DNA of 64,000 nucleotides from CAZIAK01 sp964537035 (GTDB lineage Bacteria; Planctomycetota; B15-G4): NCBI GenBank assembly GCA_964537035.1, contig CAZIAK010000003.1, positions 62,001-126,000 on the forward strand, written 5' to 3'. Made by a program: the position numbers and the translations under genes. A model generated the notes under the pieces. That model was not told where the DNA came from, made no database searches, and worked only from the letters and a program-made list of their open reading frames with translations. Positions 51,661 through 60,494 of this stretch are shown here, piece by piece; position 1 is the stretch's first letter, and every line of letters starts with the position of its first letter.

Positions 51661-51923
51661 GGGGTTTCCCTGTCTCTGAGGCAGCCACGGTCACTCGCGC
51701 CCAGCTGCCCGCTGGATCTCGGTGCCCGTACCACACATCCGCCGATCTGCTGGTCGCAGCGAGCCACGGACCAGTCCGGGACGACCACACTGCTTCCTGG
51801 AGCAGCCTATCATGGCTCTCGCCATGAGTGTGACCACCGGGACCATGTGGTACGACATGCGCACGACCTGACCATCAGATCACGAACTCACGATCGGTCC
51901 GAAAGCCCCCCGGGCGAAACGCG

Positions 51924-53309
51924 ATGCACACACTGCCCCCTCTTGTTCTCTACCTGATCTGCACGATCCTGTCCCAGGCCATGGGCCAGGCGACGGTCCC
52001 GCCGTCTGCAGGCAATGTGCTCGTCCTGCTCGCTGATGATCTGGGCGTCGACAAGGTCGGCGTCTATGGGGTCGGTAACGATGCGCCCGCCACACCGACC
52101 ATCGACGCTCTCGCTCGGCGGGGCGTGCTCTTCTCCAACGCCTGGTCCAACCCGGTGTGCTCCCCCACCCGGGCCACGTTGGTCACGGGACGCTACTCGT
52201 TTCGCACCACGGTGGGCGAGGTGGTCAGCAAGGGCAACGCTGGCCTGCCGCTCTCCGAGTTCACGCTGCCCGAGCTGCTCGACACCCGCCCCGACCTGGG
52301 CTACAGCCACGCCTGGATCGGCAAGTGGCACCTGAACGATGTGCAGAACGGCGGCCTCATGGCGGCCAACCTCGCGGGCTTCGATCACTACGAGGGCGCC
52401 CAGAACGGCATCTACCCCAGCAAGGCCGTGCCCTCCCAGCGCGCCTACTATCAGTGGGACAAGGTCACCAACGGCGAGCGCAGCGTGTCCACCACGTACA
52501 ACACGGTGGAGACAGTCGACGACGCCCTGGCCTGGATCTCCAGGACGAGCAGCCCCTGGGTGTGCTTCGTCGCCTTCTGCGCTCCCCACACGCCGATCCA
52601 CGAGCCCCCTGCCGCACTGCACACCGTCGAGCTGCCAGACCTCTGCGCCCACGACGCGCCCTTGCCCTACTTCAACGCCACGGTCGAGGCCCTCGACCAC
52701 GAGATGAACCGACTGCTCGAAGGTCTGGGCGACGAGGCGAGCGAGACCACCGTCGTCTTCCTCGGCGACAACGGTACTGCGGGTCAGGCCTCCACCCCTC
52801 CCTTCGGCCTGAAGCACAGCAAGGGCAGCGTCTACGAGGGTGGGGTCAACGTGCCGTTGATCATCACCAGCCCCCATGTCGCCCGACCGGGAAGCGAGTG
52901 CGCCGCCCTGGTCAACACCACCGACCTCTTCGCCACGGTGGCAGAGTTGGCCGGGATCGACCTGGCAGTCTCCATGCCCCCGGACGTCACCCTCGACTCG
53001 GTCAGCTGGCTGCCCTATCTGGCCGACCCAGACCTGCCCTCCCTGCGGCCCTACATTTTCACCGAGATCTTCCGGCCCAACGGCCTGAACCCCAGCCAGT
53101 CGAAGCGCGCCATCCGAGACAGCCGCTACAAGCTGATCCGGGTCCACATCGACGGCAAGAAAGACCTGTTCCAGCTGTACGACCTGGCCTCGGACCCTTT
53201 CGAGGAGGTCGATCTGTTGCGCACGCTGCCCAAGCCACTCCCCGCCGAGATCGAGGACGCGGTCAGGCAGCTCAGCCGCGAGATGACCGCCCTGCTGGCA
53301 TCACCCTGA
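51924..53309 (+). CDS. Secreted sulfatase (formylglycine type)
   Basis: 461 residues with a signal peptide (LVLYLICTILSQAMGQ). Active-site motif NPVCSPTRATLVTGRYS has the C-x-P-x-R core (Cys about residue 79) that is converted to formylglycine by an FGE/anSME maturase. Metal ligands are suggested by VLLADDLGVDKVG near the N-terminus. The metal-site GDNGT and the later HSKGSVYEGGVNVPLI loop fit. It cleaves sulfate esters from polysaccharides or small molecules, probably in the periplasm or outside. It sits beside sulfotransferase genes of the NRPS locus, but a functional link is unproven. No maturase is in the window. Confidence 0.93.
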   Translation: MHTLPPLVLYLICTILSQAMGQATVPPSAGNVLVLLADDLGVDKVGVYGVGNDAPATPTIDALARRGVLFSNAWSNPVCSPTRATLVTGRYSFRTTVGEVVSKGNAGLPLSEFTLPELLDTRPDLGYSHAWIGKWHLNDVQNGGLMAANLAGFDHYEGAQNGIYPSKAVPSQRAYYQWDKVTNGERSVSTTYNTVETVDDALAWISRTSSPWVCFVAFCAPHTPIHEPPAALHTVELPDLCAHDAPLPYFNATVEALDHEMNRLLEGLGDEASETTVVFLGDNGTAGQASTPPFGLKHSKGSVYEGGVNVPLIITSPHVARPGSECAALVNTTDLFATVAELAGIDLAVSMPPDVTLDSVSWLPYLADPDLPSLRPYIFTEIFRPNGLNPSQSKRAIRDSRYKLIRVHIDGKKDLFQLYDLASDPFEEVDLLRTLPKPLPAEIEDAVRQLSREMTALLASP

Positions 53310-53399
53310 TCTACGCACCAGAGCTGGCGGGCCAGAGCGCCCCGGCCTGCCAGGTCTGCTAGGATTCTGCGGCGATCGGTTTCCTCCAGAGCCTCCGGC

Positions 53400-56300
53400 A
53401 TGCAGCTCCAAGACGTCGAGGATTTCTATCCTCTCTCTCCGCTCCAGCAGGGCCTGCTGTTCCACAGCCTGTCCGAGCCCGACTCGCGGATGTACTTCAA
53501 CCAGACCCTGGTCACGCTCCAGGGCGAGCTGCAGCTGCCAGCCTTTGAGCGAGCCTGGGCCGACGTCGTGGCCCGACACCAGATCCTGCGCACCTTCTTC
53601 GTCTGGGAGGGCGTCAAGCAGCCCATCCAGGTGGTGAAGAACCAGGCCACCATGCCCCTCGAGCAGCAAGACTGGCGGGGGCTCGACGAGGCCACCCGGC
53701 AGCAGCGCCTCGACGAGCTGCGACACGCCGACCTGGCGCAAGGTTTCGACCTCTCTGCAGCGCCGCTCATGCGCGCATGGTTGCTGCGCACCGGCGAGGC
53801 GTCCCACGACCTCTTCTGGACCTTTCACCACATCTTGATGGACGGCTGGAGCATGTTCTCCGTGCTCGGCCAGGTCTTCAGCGCCTACGACGCCCTGGTC
53901 GATGGCCGCACGCTCGCTGTCAGCCCGCCCCGCCCCTATCGCGACCACATCACCTGGCTGTCCCGCCAGAGCCTGCCCGCCGCCGAGACCTTCTGGCGCA
54001 AGAACCTGCGCGGATTCGACGCGCCCACACCCCTGCCCTTCGAACCCGCCGTCGAGGGCCCGCTGAACAGCGGCGAGGAGTTCGCGGCCCTGGAGCTGCT
54101 GCTCCCTGAGCAGACGTCACGAGCGCTGGAACAGCTGGCCCAGAGTCAGCACGTCACCCTTAACACCGTGCTGCAAGGGGCCTGGGCCATGCTGCTCGGT
54201 CGCCACTCCGGCACGGACGACGTGGTCTTCGGCACGGTGGTCTCCGGCCGCCCCGCTGAGCTCACGGGCGTCGAGGCCATGGTCGGCCTGTTCATCAACA
54301 CCCTGCCCGTGCGGGTGACCCTGCCCGCCGCAGAGCAGGTGGGCCCCTGGTTGCATCGCTGCCAGGGCGACTCCGCCGAGATGCGCGAGTACGAGTACAG
54401 CCCGTTGGTCGAGGTTCAGGGGTGGAGTTCCGTCCCCCGGGGCACCGCTCTGTTCGACAGCATCTTCCTGTTCGAGAACTACAAGAAGGACAGCCCCCTC
54501 GAAGAGCTGTGCACATCGCTACAGCTCACCGACGTGCAGTGGTTCGAGCGGCACAACTTCCCCCTGGCGGCCTTGGGCATCCCTGGCGAACAGATGATGC
54601 TCAAGCTCATCTACCAGACCGAGCGCTACAGCGCCGCGACGGTGCAACGCTTGCTGGGACATTGGCAGGAGCTGCTGACAGGCATGGCCGCCGACGCCAC
54701 CGCGCGCCTCTGCGATCTGCCCCTGCTCAGCGCACAAGAACACGGGCAGCTGGCCGCAAGCTGGGCTGCTGGCCGCCGTGACTACCCTCGGGACAGCACG
54801 ATCCACGAGCAGTTCGAGCGAGCGGTCGATGCCACGCCCGACGCCATCGCCTTGTCTTGCGCGGGACAGACCCTGACCTACGGCGAGCTCGACTCCCGGG
54901 CCAACCAGCTGGCGCACAGGTTGCAGGGCCTGGGTGTCGGGCCCGACGTCACCGTGGGGCTGTGCATCGATCGTTCGTTCGAGATGTTGGTGGCGATCCT
55001 GGGCATCCTCAAGGCGGGTGGGGCCTACATGGCCCTCGATCCCAGCTACCCCGCCGAGCGCCTGTCGCTGATGGTGGCGGACACCCGCCCCGCGGCCCTG
55101 CTCACCCAGGCCCATCACGCCGCTGCGTTGCCGACATGCGACGGGCCGACCCTGTGTCTCGACAGCGAGTGGGCGTCCATCGCCACCGAAAGCAGCGAGC
55201 GTCCCCGGTCCGCCGCGGGGCCCGAGCATCTGGCCTACGTCATCTACACCTCGGGCTCGACCGGGCGGCCCAAGGGCACCATGGTCCCCCACCGGGCGGT
55301 GCTGCGGCTGGTCAAGAACACCAACTTCGCCACCTTCGATGAGCAGCAGGTCTTCCTGCAGTTCGCCACGGTCTCCTTTGACGCCTCGACCCTCGAACTC
55401 TGGGGCAGCCTGCTCAACGGCGGACGGCTGGCGCTGTTTCCACCGGGGCAGCCGGCCCTCGACGAGATCGGGCCCGTCATTCGCGCCGAAGGGGTGACCA
55501 CGCTCTGGCTCACCGCGGGACTGTTCCATCAGCTCATCGAACACGACCCCACGGCGCTCTCCGGCGTCACCCAGCTGCTGGCTGGCGGGGACGTGCTCTC
55601 CGTCCCCCACGTGAAGACGGCCCTGCAAACCCTCGACGGCTGCACCGTGATCAACGGGTACGGGCCCACGGAGAACACCACCTTCACCTGCTGCCACAGC
55701 ATGACCGACCCGGGCGCCCTCGACCGCACCGTGCCCATCGGCCGGGCCATCGCCAACAGCACCGCGTACATTCTCGACCCCGCATTGCGGCCTGTCCCCG
55801 TGGGCGTCACCGGCGACCTCTACACCGGCGGCGACGGCGTCACCCGGGGCTACCTGGGGCACGCCGCGCTCACCGCCGAACGCTTTCTGCCCGACCCGTT
55901 CAGCGATCGGCCAGGGGCGCGCATGTATGCCACGGGCGATCAGGCCCGAGCGCTGACTGACGGCACGATCGAGTTCTTGGGACGCCGTGACCACCAGATC
56001 AAGCTGCGGGGCTACCGCATCGAGCTCGGTGAGATCGAGGCCAGCCTGGGCCAGCATCCCGCCGTGGCCGACACCGTGCTCCTAGCCCGAGAAGAGACTC
56101 CCGGCGACAAGCGGCTGGTGGCCTACGTCGTGCCCGGCGACGGAGAGCCCCCCACCAGCGCCGAGCTGCGCAGCTTCTTGAAGGACCGTTTGCCCGACTA
56201 CATGGTCCCCGCAGCCTACATGGTCTTGGACAGCTTCCCGCTCACCACCAACGGCAAGGTCGACCGGCGGGCCCTGCCGGCGCCCGAGGCTTCACGCCCC

Positions 56301-56645
56301 GAGCTGGACGCCGACTTCGTCGCTCCCGAGGCCGACGTCGAACGGACCATCGCCACCATCTGGGCCCAGGCCCTCGGCCTCGAGCGGGTGGGCGTGCACG
56401 ACAACTTCTTCGATCTGGGCGGCCACTCCCTGCACCTCATCACCGTCCACGGCCGACTGACCAGCGAGCTGGGCACAGACATCCCCATGGTCGACCTCTT
56501 CCGCTTCCCCACGGTCTCCGCCCTGGCCCAACACCTCAGCGAAGGCGGCGAAGAGGACAAGCCCGCCCCCGAAGACACCAGCGAGAAGCTCAGCGCAGGC
56601 AAGAGCCGCTTGGCGCGATTGCAAGCCCGCCGCAAGGGGAAGTAA
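53400..56645 (+). CDS. Nonribosomal peptide synthetase, single module C-A-PCP
   Basis: 1081 residues. Condensation domain ~1-440 with intact HHILMDG at 143-149. Adenylation domain ~460-960: core A3 near 616-626 (YTSGSTGRPKG) and A5 NGYGPTEN. Hand alignment to the PheA pocket gives D-A-L-W-L-G-G-T-F, close to known valine codes. Peptidyl carrier protein at ~975-1045 with LGGHSL near residue 1010 for phosphopantetheine. There is no thioesterase; the chain ends in a basic tail. It is a stand-alone module that must dock with other proteins, probably the module at 60495-63854. The two face each other across a long inverted repeat. The valine call is an inference from eight or nine residues only. 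Confidence 0.95.
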   Translation: MQLQDVEDFYPLSPLQQGLLFHSLSEPDSRMYFNQTLVTLQGELQLPAFERAWADVVARHQILRTFFVWEGVKQPIQVVKNQATMPLEQQDWRGLDEATRQQRLDELRHADLAQGFDLSAAPLMRAWLLRTGEASHDLFWTFHHILMDGWSMFSVLGQVFSAYDALVDGRTLAVSPPRPYRDHITWLSRQSLPAAETFWRKNLRGFDAPTPLPFEPAVEGPLNSGEEFAALELLLPEQTSRALEQLAQSQHVTLNTVLQGAWAMLLGRHSGTDDVVFGTVVSGRPAELTGVEAMVGLFINTLPVRVTLPAAEQVGPWLHRCQGDSAEMREYEYSPLVEVQGWSSVPRGTALFDSIFLFENYKKDSPLEELCTSLQLTDVQWFERHNFPLAALGIPGEQMMLKLIYQTERYSAATVQRLLGHWQELLTGMAADATARLCDLPLLSAQEHGQLAASWAAGRRDYPRDSTIHEQFERAVDATPDAIALSCAGQTLTYGELDSRANQLAHRLQGLGVGPDVTVGLCIDRSFEMLVAILGILKAGGAYMALDPSYPAERLSLMVADTRPAALLTQAHHAAALPTCDGPTLCLDSEWASIATESSERPRSAAGPEHLAYVIYTSGSTGRPKGTMVPHRAVLRLVKNTNFATFDEQQVFLQFATVSFDASTLELWGSLLNGGRLALFPPGQPALDEIGPVIRAEGVTTLWLTAGLFHQLIEHDPTALSGVTQLLAGGDVLSVPHVKTALQTLDGCTVINGYGPTENTTFTCCHSMTDPGALDRTVPIGRAIANSTAYILDPALRPVPVGVTGDLYTGGDGVTRGYLGHAALTAERFLPDPFSDRPGARMYATGDQARALTDGTIEFLGRRDHQIKLRGYRIELGEIEASLGQHPAVADTVLLAREETPGDKRLVAYVVPGDGEPPTSAELRSFLKDRLPDYMVPAAYMVLDSFPLTTNGKVDRRALPAPEASRPELDADFVAPEADVERTIATIWAQALGLERVGVHDNFFDLGGHSLHLITVHGRLTSELGTDIPMVDLFRFPTVSALAQHLSEGGEEDKPAPEDTSEKLSAGKSRLARLQARRKGK

Positions 56646-56830
56646 CAAGAGCCCGCGGGCAACAGGTCGCCGCTGGCGGTGCGCCGGGCGGCCCTGTGCC
56701 ATGTCCGGCATGGCGACCGCAGAGTGTCCACCGGCCACCCCCCCCAATGAACCTCGGCCCAAGAGGTGGCTCACCCCCCCAATCAACGCACTCCCCGAAG
56801 GCCACAGTCGCCCGGCCCTCCACCGGTGAG

Positions 56831-56931
56831 GGCTGCCCTGTTTCACACCAAGGGGGGTCTGCAGCGAGTGTGGAGGCGAAGCCGACCCTGTCCGAGCGAA
56901 ACGGCCCCCCTTGGTGTGAAACAGGGCAGCC
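56831..56931. repeat. Perfect 27-bp inverted repeat with 47-bp spacer
   Basis: 56831-56857 and 56905-56931 are exact reverse complements over 27 bp. They sit between the ends of the plus-strand NRPS and the minus-strand sulfotransferase. The 56646-56968 stretch contains no gene I can support. Such a long perfect arm pair could be a bidirectional terminator, a MITE-like or dispersed palindromic element, or a recombination site. Confidence 0.9.
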
Positions 56932-56967
56932 CGGCAGCACCACAAAGCCGGCGATCTGTAGCACTGA

Positions 56968-57945
56968 CTACGGCTCTGGCCACTCCAGCTTGCGACCCAC
57001 CCAACGCCAGTGCACCAGCTGGGCGGCCCGGTGCAGCTTCTTCTCGATGAAGTCGAGCAGGGGTTCAGGCTTCTCCCGCAGCCACACCCGCAGCGCGGTG
57101 GTGGCCCCGGGCGTGGTGCTCAGCTCGTAGCCCAGCTGGGTCATCAGCTCGCCGGTGAGGTACTCGATGACCTTTGTGTCGCCTGTCGAGAGCTCGTCCC
57201 GCCAGCCGCCCGCGCTGGTCTTGCGCACGAAGCCCTTCGGCAGCTCTTTGTTCGGACGCACCTTGTCCTTCGCGCTGGCGGCCACGGCCTGCTCACAAAA
57301 TGACTCATCGGCGGGCAGGTCGAGCCAGTTCATGATGCGACCCAGCTCGCTCACGCCTTGATCCTTCAGGTCTTCGTAGCGCACTTCGAGGTAGCGCTCG
57401 GTCTTCTCGGCGATGGCCAAGGCGGCTTCCACATCTCGATGCCAGGTGCGCGCGCCATCGATGGGCTGGGTGGGAAACTCCCAGCTGGCCCAGGACTTCG
57501 ACGCGCTGCGATGGCTGCAGAACACGCTGCGCGGATCACGGACGATGTGCAAGAAGTAGGCGTCCGGCAGCACCTTGAGGATGAAGTCCGCCAGGTGCCC
57601 GTTCTCGGGGGTCTTGTCCACCACGACCGATGTGCCGTCCCGAATGCCAGCCACCGCATCGAGGATGCCCTCGGCCACACCGCGCAACAGCGGATAGAGA
57701 TCCTCTGGGGGCAACACCTCAGCCAGGCGCAGATTGCCTTCGCCAGACGGTTGGATGTTGTAGCCGTCGTTGGGCTGGACGATGAAGCTGTAGGCGGTCT
57801 TGTTGCGGTGCCAACGCTCCATGTTCGCCAGGTAGTCGAAGATCTTGGCGTGCTGAAAGGTCGCCACTTGCTGGTGCTGGGCCAGCAAGAACGTCGTCCA
57901 CGTGGAACCGCTCCGAGGACAGCCGACGATGAAGACGTATTTCAT
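56968..57945 (-). CDS. Sulfotransferase family protein
   Basis: 325 residues. The PAPS-binding 5'-phosphosulfate loop is FIVGCPRSGSTWTTFLL at the N-terminus; the 3'-phosphate motif is in FLHIVRDPRSVFCSHRSAS near the middle. This is the usual layout of sulfotransferase (Sulfotransfer_1/3) enzymes. It likely transfers sulfate from PAPS to a hydroxyl or amine on the NRPS product or a glycan. Cytoplasmic. Its ATG overlaps the stop of the upstream thioesterase gene (ATGA at 57942-57945), so the two are coupled. Confidence 0.9.
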   Translation of the reverse strand: MKYVFIVGCPRSGSTWTTFLLAQHQQVATFQHAKIFDYLANMERWHRNKTAYSFIVQPNDGYNIQPSGEGNLRLAEVLPPEDLYPLLRGVAEGILDAVAGIRDGTSVVVDKTPENGHLADFILKVLPDAYFLHIVRDPRSVFCSHRSASKSWASWEFPTQPIDGARTWHRDVEAALAIAEKTERYLEVRYEDLKDQGVSELGRIMNWLDLPADESFCEQAVAASAKDKVRPNKELPKGFVRKTSAGGWRDELSTGDTKVIEYLTGELMTQLGYELSTTPGATTALRVWLREKPEPLLDFIEKKLHRAAQLVHWRWVGRKLEWPEP

Positions 57946-58703
57946 GAGCGGGACCTCGGCGACTCCAGCAGTCGGGTGAGCGCACCGAGCACCTCGTCCC
58001 GCGCGGTCTGGTGAAAGAAGTGTCCGCCGGGGAACAAGATCTGCTCGAAGGCCGCAGACGTCTGGGACCGCCAGCCCGCCAGCTCATCGTGCCCCACTTC
58101 GCCGTCTTCCTCGCCACCAAAGGCCACGATGGGACAGTCGAGGGGCTGCTCCTCGCCGAACGCGTAGGTGTCACAGATCGAGATGTCGCCCCGCAGGCCG
58201 GGCAGGATCAGCTCCATCAACTCGGCGTTGCTGGCCACCGCCTCCGGCACCGCCGAGTAGCGCTCGTTGACCGCAGCGATGAACTCGGCGTCGGACAGCT
58301 CGTGCAAGGACAGGGCTCGGCGCGGCAGGTGGGGCGCACGAAATGCCGACGCCACCAGCAGCCCCGGTGTGGGCAGCCCGCGACGGCGCAGCTCGCGCAC
58401 CAGCTCGAAGGCGATCAAGGCGCCCATGCTGTGACCGAAGAACGTGCAGGGCAGGGTCAGCTCGGGCGCGAGCACGTCGACCAGCTGAGCCACCACGTCG
58501 ACCACGTTGCTGAAGGGCGGCTCCGTGAGGCGGTCTTCGCGACCGGGAAGCTGCACCCCCACCACGTCCACATCATCGGGGAGGCCCGCGGGCCACTCGC
58601 GAAACGACCAGGCTCCGGCGCCCGCGTGGGCGAAACAGATCAGGCGGCGGTGCGCGCCCGCCCCCGGGCGCAGCCTGCGGATCCAAGGGCTCTCAGCTGC
58701 CAT
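57942..58703 (-). CDS. Type II thioesterase
   Basis: 253 residues. Motifs fit external NRPS/PKS thioesterases: LICFAHAGAGAWSFREWPAG, VGVQLPGREDRL, nucleophile elbow FFGHSMGALIAFEL, Asp in VAFGGEEDGEVG and catalytic His in FPGGHFFHQT. Type II enzymes remove stalled acyl groups from carrier proteins; with no TE domain in either NRPS, it could also help release the product. It lies between the alpha/beta hydrolase and the sulfotransferase genes in the minus-strand NRPS operon. Confidence 0.92.
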   Translation of the reverse strand: MAAESPWIRRLRPGAGAHRRLICFAHAGAGAWSFREWPAGLPDDVDVVGVQLPGREDRLTEPPFSNVVDVVAQLVDVLAPELTLPCTFFGHSMGALIAFELVRELRRRGLPTPGLLVASAFRAPHLPRRALSLHELSDAEFIAAVNERYSAVPEAVASNAELMELILPGLRGDISICDTYAFGEEQPLDCPIVAFGGEEDGEVGHDELAGWRSQTSAAFEQILFPGGHFFHQTARDEVLGALTRLLESPRSRS

Positions 58704-58721
58704 GGCGTGTGTCTCTCCTGA

Positions 58722-59663
58722 TCATCTCGTGCGTTCCGCTGCGGCCTGGACGGTGAACTCTGCGGCCCAGTCGCACACCGCGGCCACCAGCCGGTGCTGG
58801 CTCCACAGCATGGTGAAGGTGTGATTCGCGCCCAGCAGGACCTCGTGACGGGCGGTCTCGCTGGAGGCCAGCCCGTCGAGACGCTTGCCCAGGACCAGAC
58901 GGAAATAGTCCAGGCCTTCGTCAGCCTCGCAGTAGAGGTGAAACAGGCGCACTTTGCGAGCGGCCAGGGCCGCCAGCTCGTCGCCTGCATCGAGGCGTGT
59001 GTGTCCGGCGCTGGCCTCGTCACCTTGCCAGTGGTCGGGCGCTGCGTCCTTGCTGCCGCTGAACAGGCGCAGGGGCGCGGCGAACAGCATGCGCAAGATG
59101 CGCAGGGGATCGAGCTGGCCGCTCAGGGCTTTCTTCCAGTTCTTCGAGCGGAACGAGCTCTTCAAGGTCATGCGCCAGCTGTGACGGGAGACGGTGGCAG
59201 CGCGGAGCTTGTCGCTCAGCACCGGGTCCGTGCCGTGCAGATGACCCTGGGCGTTGATCAGCAACCCGCCGACCACTCGTTCGTCTTCGCGGGCGGTGAG
59301 AAACGACAACGTGGCCCCGGAGCAGATGCCTCCCAGCACGAACTGCTCCACGCCGTGACTGCGGGCGAGCCCGTCCATGGCCTGACGGATCTCTGCGATC
59401 AGGCTCTCGCCCAGGGGCAGCGTGTCCGTGCGGGGCGAGCTGTCACCGATGCCCGAGAAGTCGAAGCGCAGCGTGGTGAAGCCAAGCCCTGCCAGGGCCC
59501 GGGCCATGGCCACGGTCACCCGACTCGGCCCCACCCGATGAGTGACCCCGGCGTTGAGAAACACGAACGCTGGCAGACCGGCCAGCGCCGAACCGGTGGC
59601 CGGCTCGGTGACAATGCCCGCCAACCCACCGCCCTCCCCGAAGCGCACCGCGGTCTCTCTCAT
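58722..59663 (-). CDS. Alpha/beta hydrolase (exosortase-system-hydrolase-like)
   Basis: 313 residues from ATG 59663, fixed by the ATGA overlap with the upstream gene. Features: FVFLNAGVTHRVGPSRVTVA, LRFDFSGIGDSSPRTD, and nucleophile elbow LGGICSGATLSFLTARED (G-x-C-S-G, Ser nucleophile with Cys before it). The pattern recalls the hydrolase 1 proteins found with exosortase A loci, though no exosortase is visible here. It may tailor or release the NRPS product. No signal peptide. Confidence 0.8.
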   Translation of the reverse strand: MRETAVRFGEGGGLAGIVTEPATGSALAGLPAFVFLNAGVTHRVGPSRVTVAMARALAGLGFTTLRFDFSGIGDSSPRTDTLPLGESLIAEIRQAMDGLARSHGVEQFVLGGICSGATLSFLTAREDERVVGGLLINAQGHLHGTDPVLSDKLRAATVSRHSWRMTLKSSFRSKNWKKALSGQLDPLRILRMLFAAPLRLFSGSKDAAPDHWQGDEASAGHTRLDAGDELAALAARKVRLFHLYCEADEGLDYFRLVLGKRLDGLASSETARHEVLLGANHTFTMLWSQHRLVAAVCDWAAEFTVQAAAERTR

Positions 59664-60481
59664 GGGTAAACCTCGGAAGCCCACGCCGTGATGAGTTCGA
59701 GGATCTTTCGGGGTACGTGCACCTTGGCGAAGTCTTCGTTCCAGACCCAGAGATGCGGGTTGCTCACTGGCTCGTGCTGGACAGCGACGTCGAGTTTGCC
59801 GAGGTGGCGGACCAGGTCGCCTTGAGCGGCAGCCTTGTTGCTCTCGACCAACAGGGCCTGACGCGCCGGTCTCTCGGTCGAAGCCAGCAGGTCGAGGGAC
59901 GACAGCTCGGCGGACAGCTGGCCGGGCATGGGGTAGCCCAACAGCTCTTCACCCGTGCTCGCCCCGCCGTGAGCCGCTGCCCGGCTGACGGGAGCGGGTG
60001 TGACATGGGCGTGGGCCAGCATCCCCTGATGCAACCCTCGCAGCTCGGACAAGTAGTCCGCGCCAGAGATCACCGGGTCCCAGAGCACCAGGCTGTCCAC
60101 GTCACTGCGGGCGGCGGCGGCCATGGCCACGCTCGCTCCCAGGCGCAGACCGATCAGGCCCACACGGTGGACACCGGAGCGCTGACGCAGCTCGTCCATG
60201 GCTGAACCCACATCGTCCTGCCAGCGGGCAAGGCCCCAGTCGTCGCTGTCGCCGACCGAGTCGCCGCACCCAGACGGATCGAAGCGCAGCACCCCGAAGC
60301 CCGCTTCGGCCAACAGCACCGCGAGCTGTCGCAACACACGATGAAACTGGATGTCCTCGTGGCCGTGAGGCGGACAGAGCACAAAGGCGCACTCCCGGGC
60401 CGGCGGCAATGGCGCGTGGTAACAACCGAAGAGCCCCCGGTCGTCGCCTCCGAAGAAGATGAGTTCGACTGCTAGGGCCAT
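59660..60481 (-). CDS. Alpha/beta hydrolase (serine aminopeptidase-like)
   Basis: 273 residues with FVLCPPHGHEDIQFHRVLRQ, GVLRFDPSGCGDSVGDSDDW and LIGLRLGASVAMAAA in place of a G-x-S-x-G elbow. The position normally holding the nucleophile reads G-L-R-L-G, so the catalytic Ser may be missing and the protein could be a degenerate partner of the next hydrolase. It resembles the hydrolase 2 proteins of exosortase A loci. It starts 13 bp after the NRPS stop and overlaps the next gene by four bases. Confidence 0.78.
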   Translation of the reverse strand: MALAVELIFFGGDDRGLFGCYHAPLPPARECAFVLCPPHGHEDIQFHRVLRQLAVLLAEAGFGVLRFDPSGCGDSVGDSDDWGLARWQDDVGSAMDELRQRSGVHRVGLIGLRLGASVAMAAAARSDVDSLVLWDPVISGADYLSELRGLHQGMLAHAHVTPAPVSRAAAHGGASTGEELLGYPMPGQLSAELSSLDLLASTERPARQALLVESNKAAAQGDLVRHLGKLDVAVQHEPVSNPHLWVWNEDFAKVHVPRKILELITAWASEVYP

Positions 60482-60494
60482 GCAGATCTGTCCC

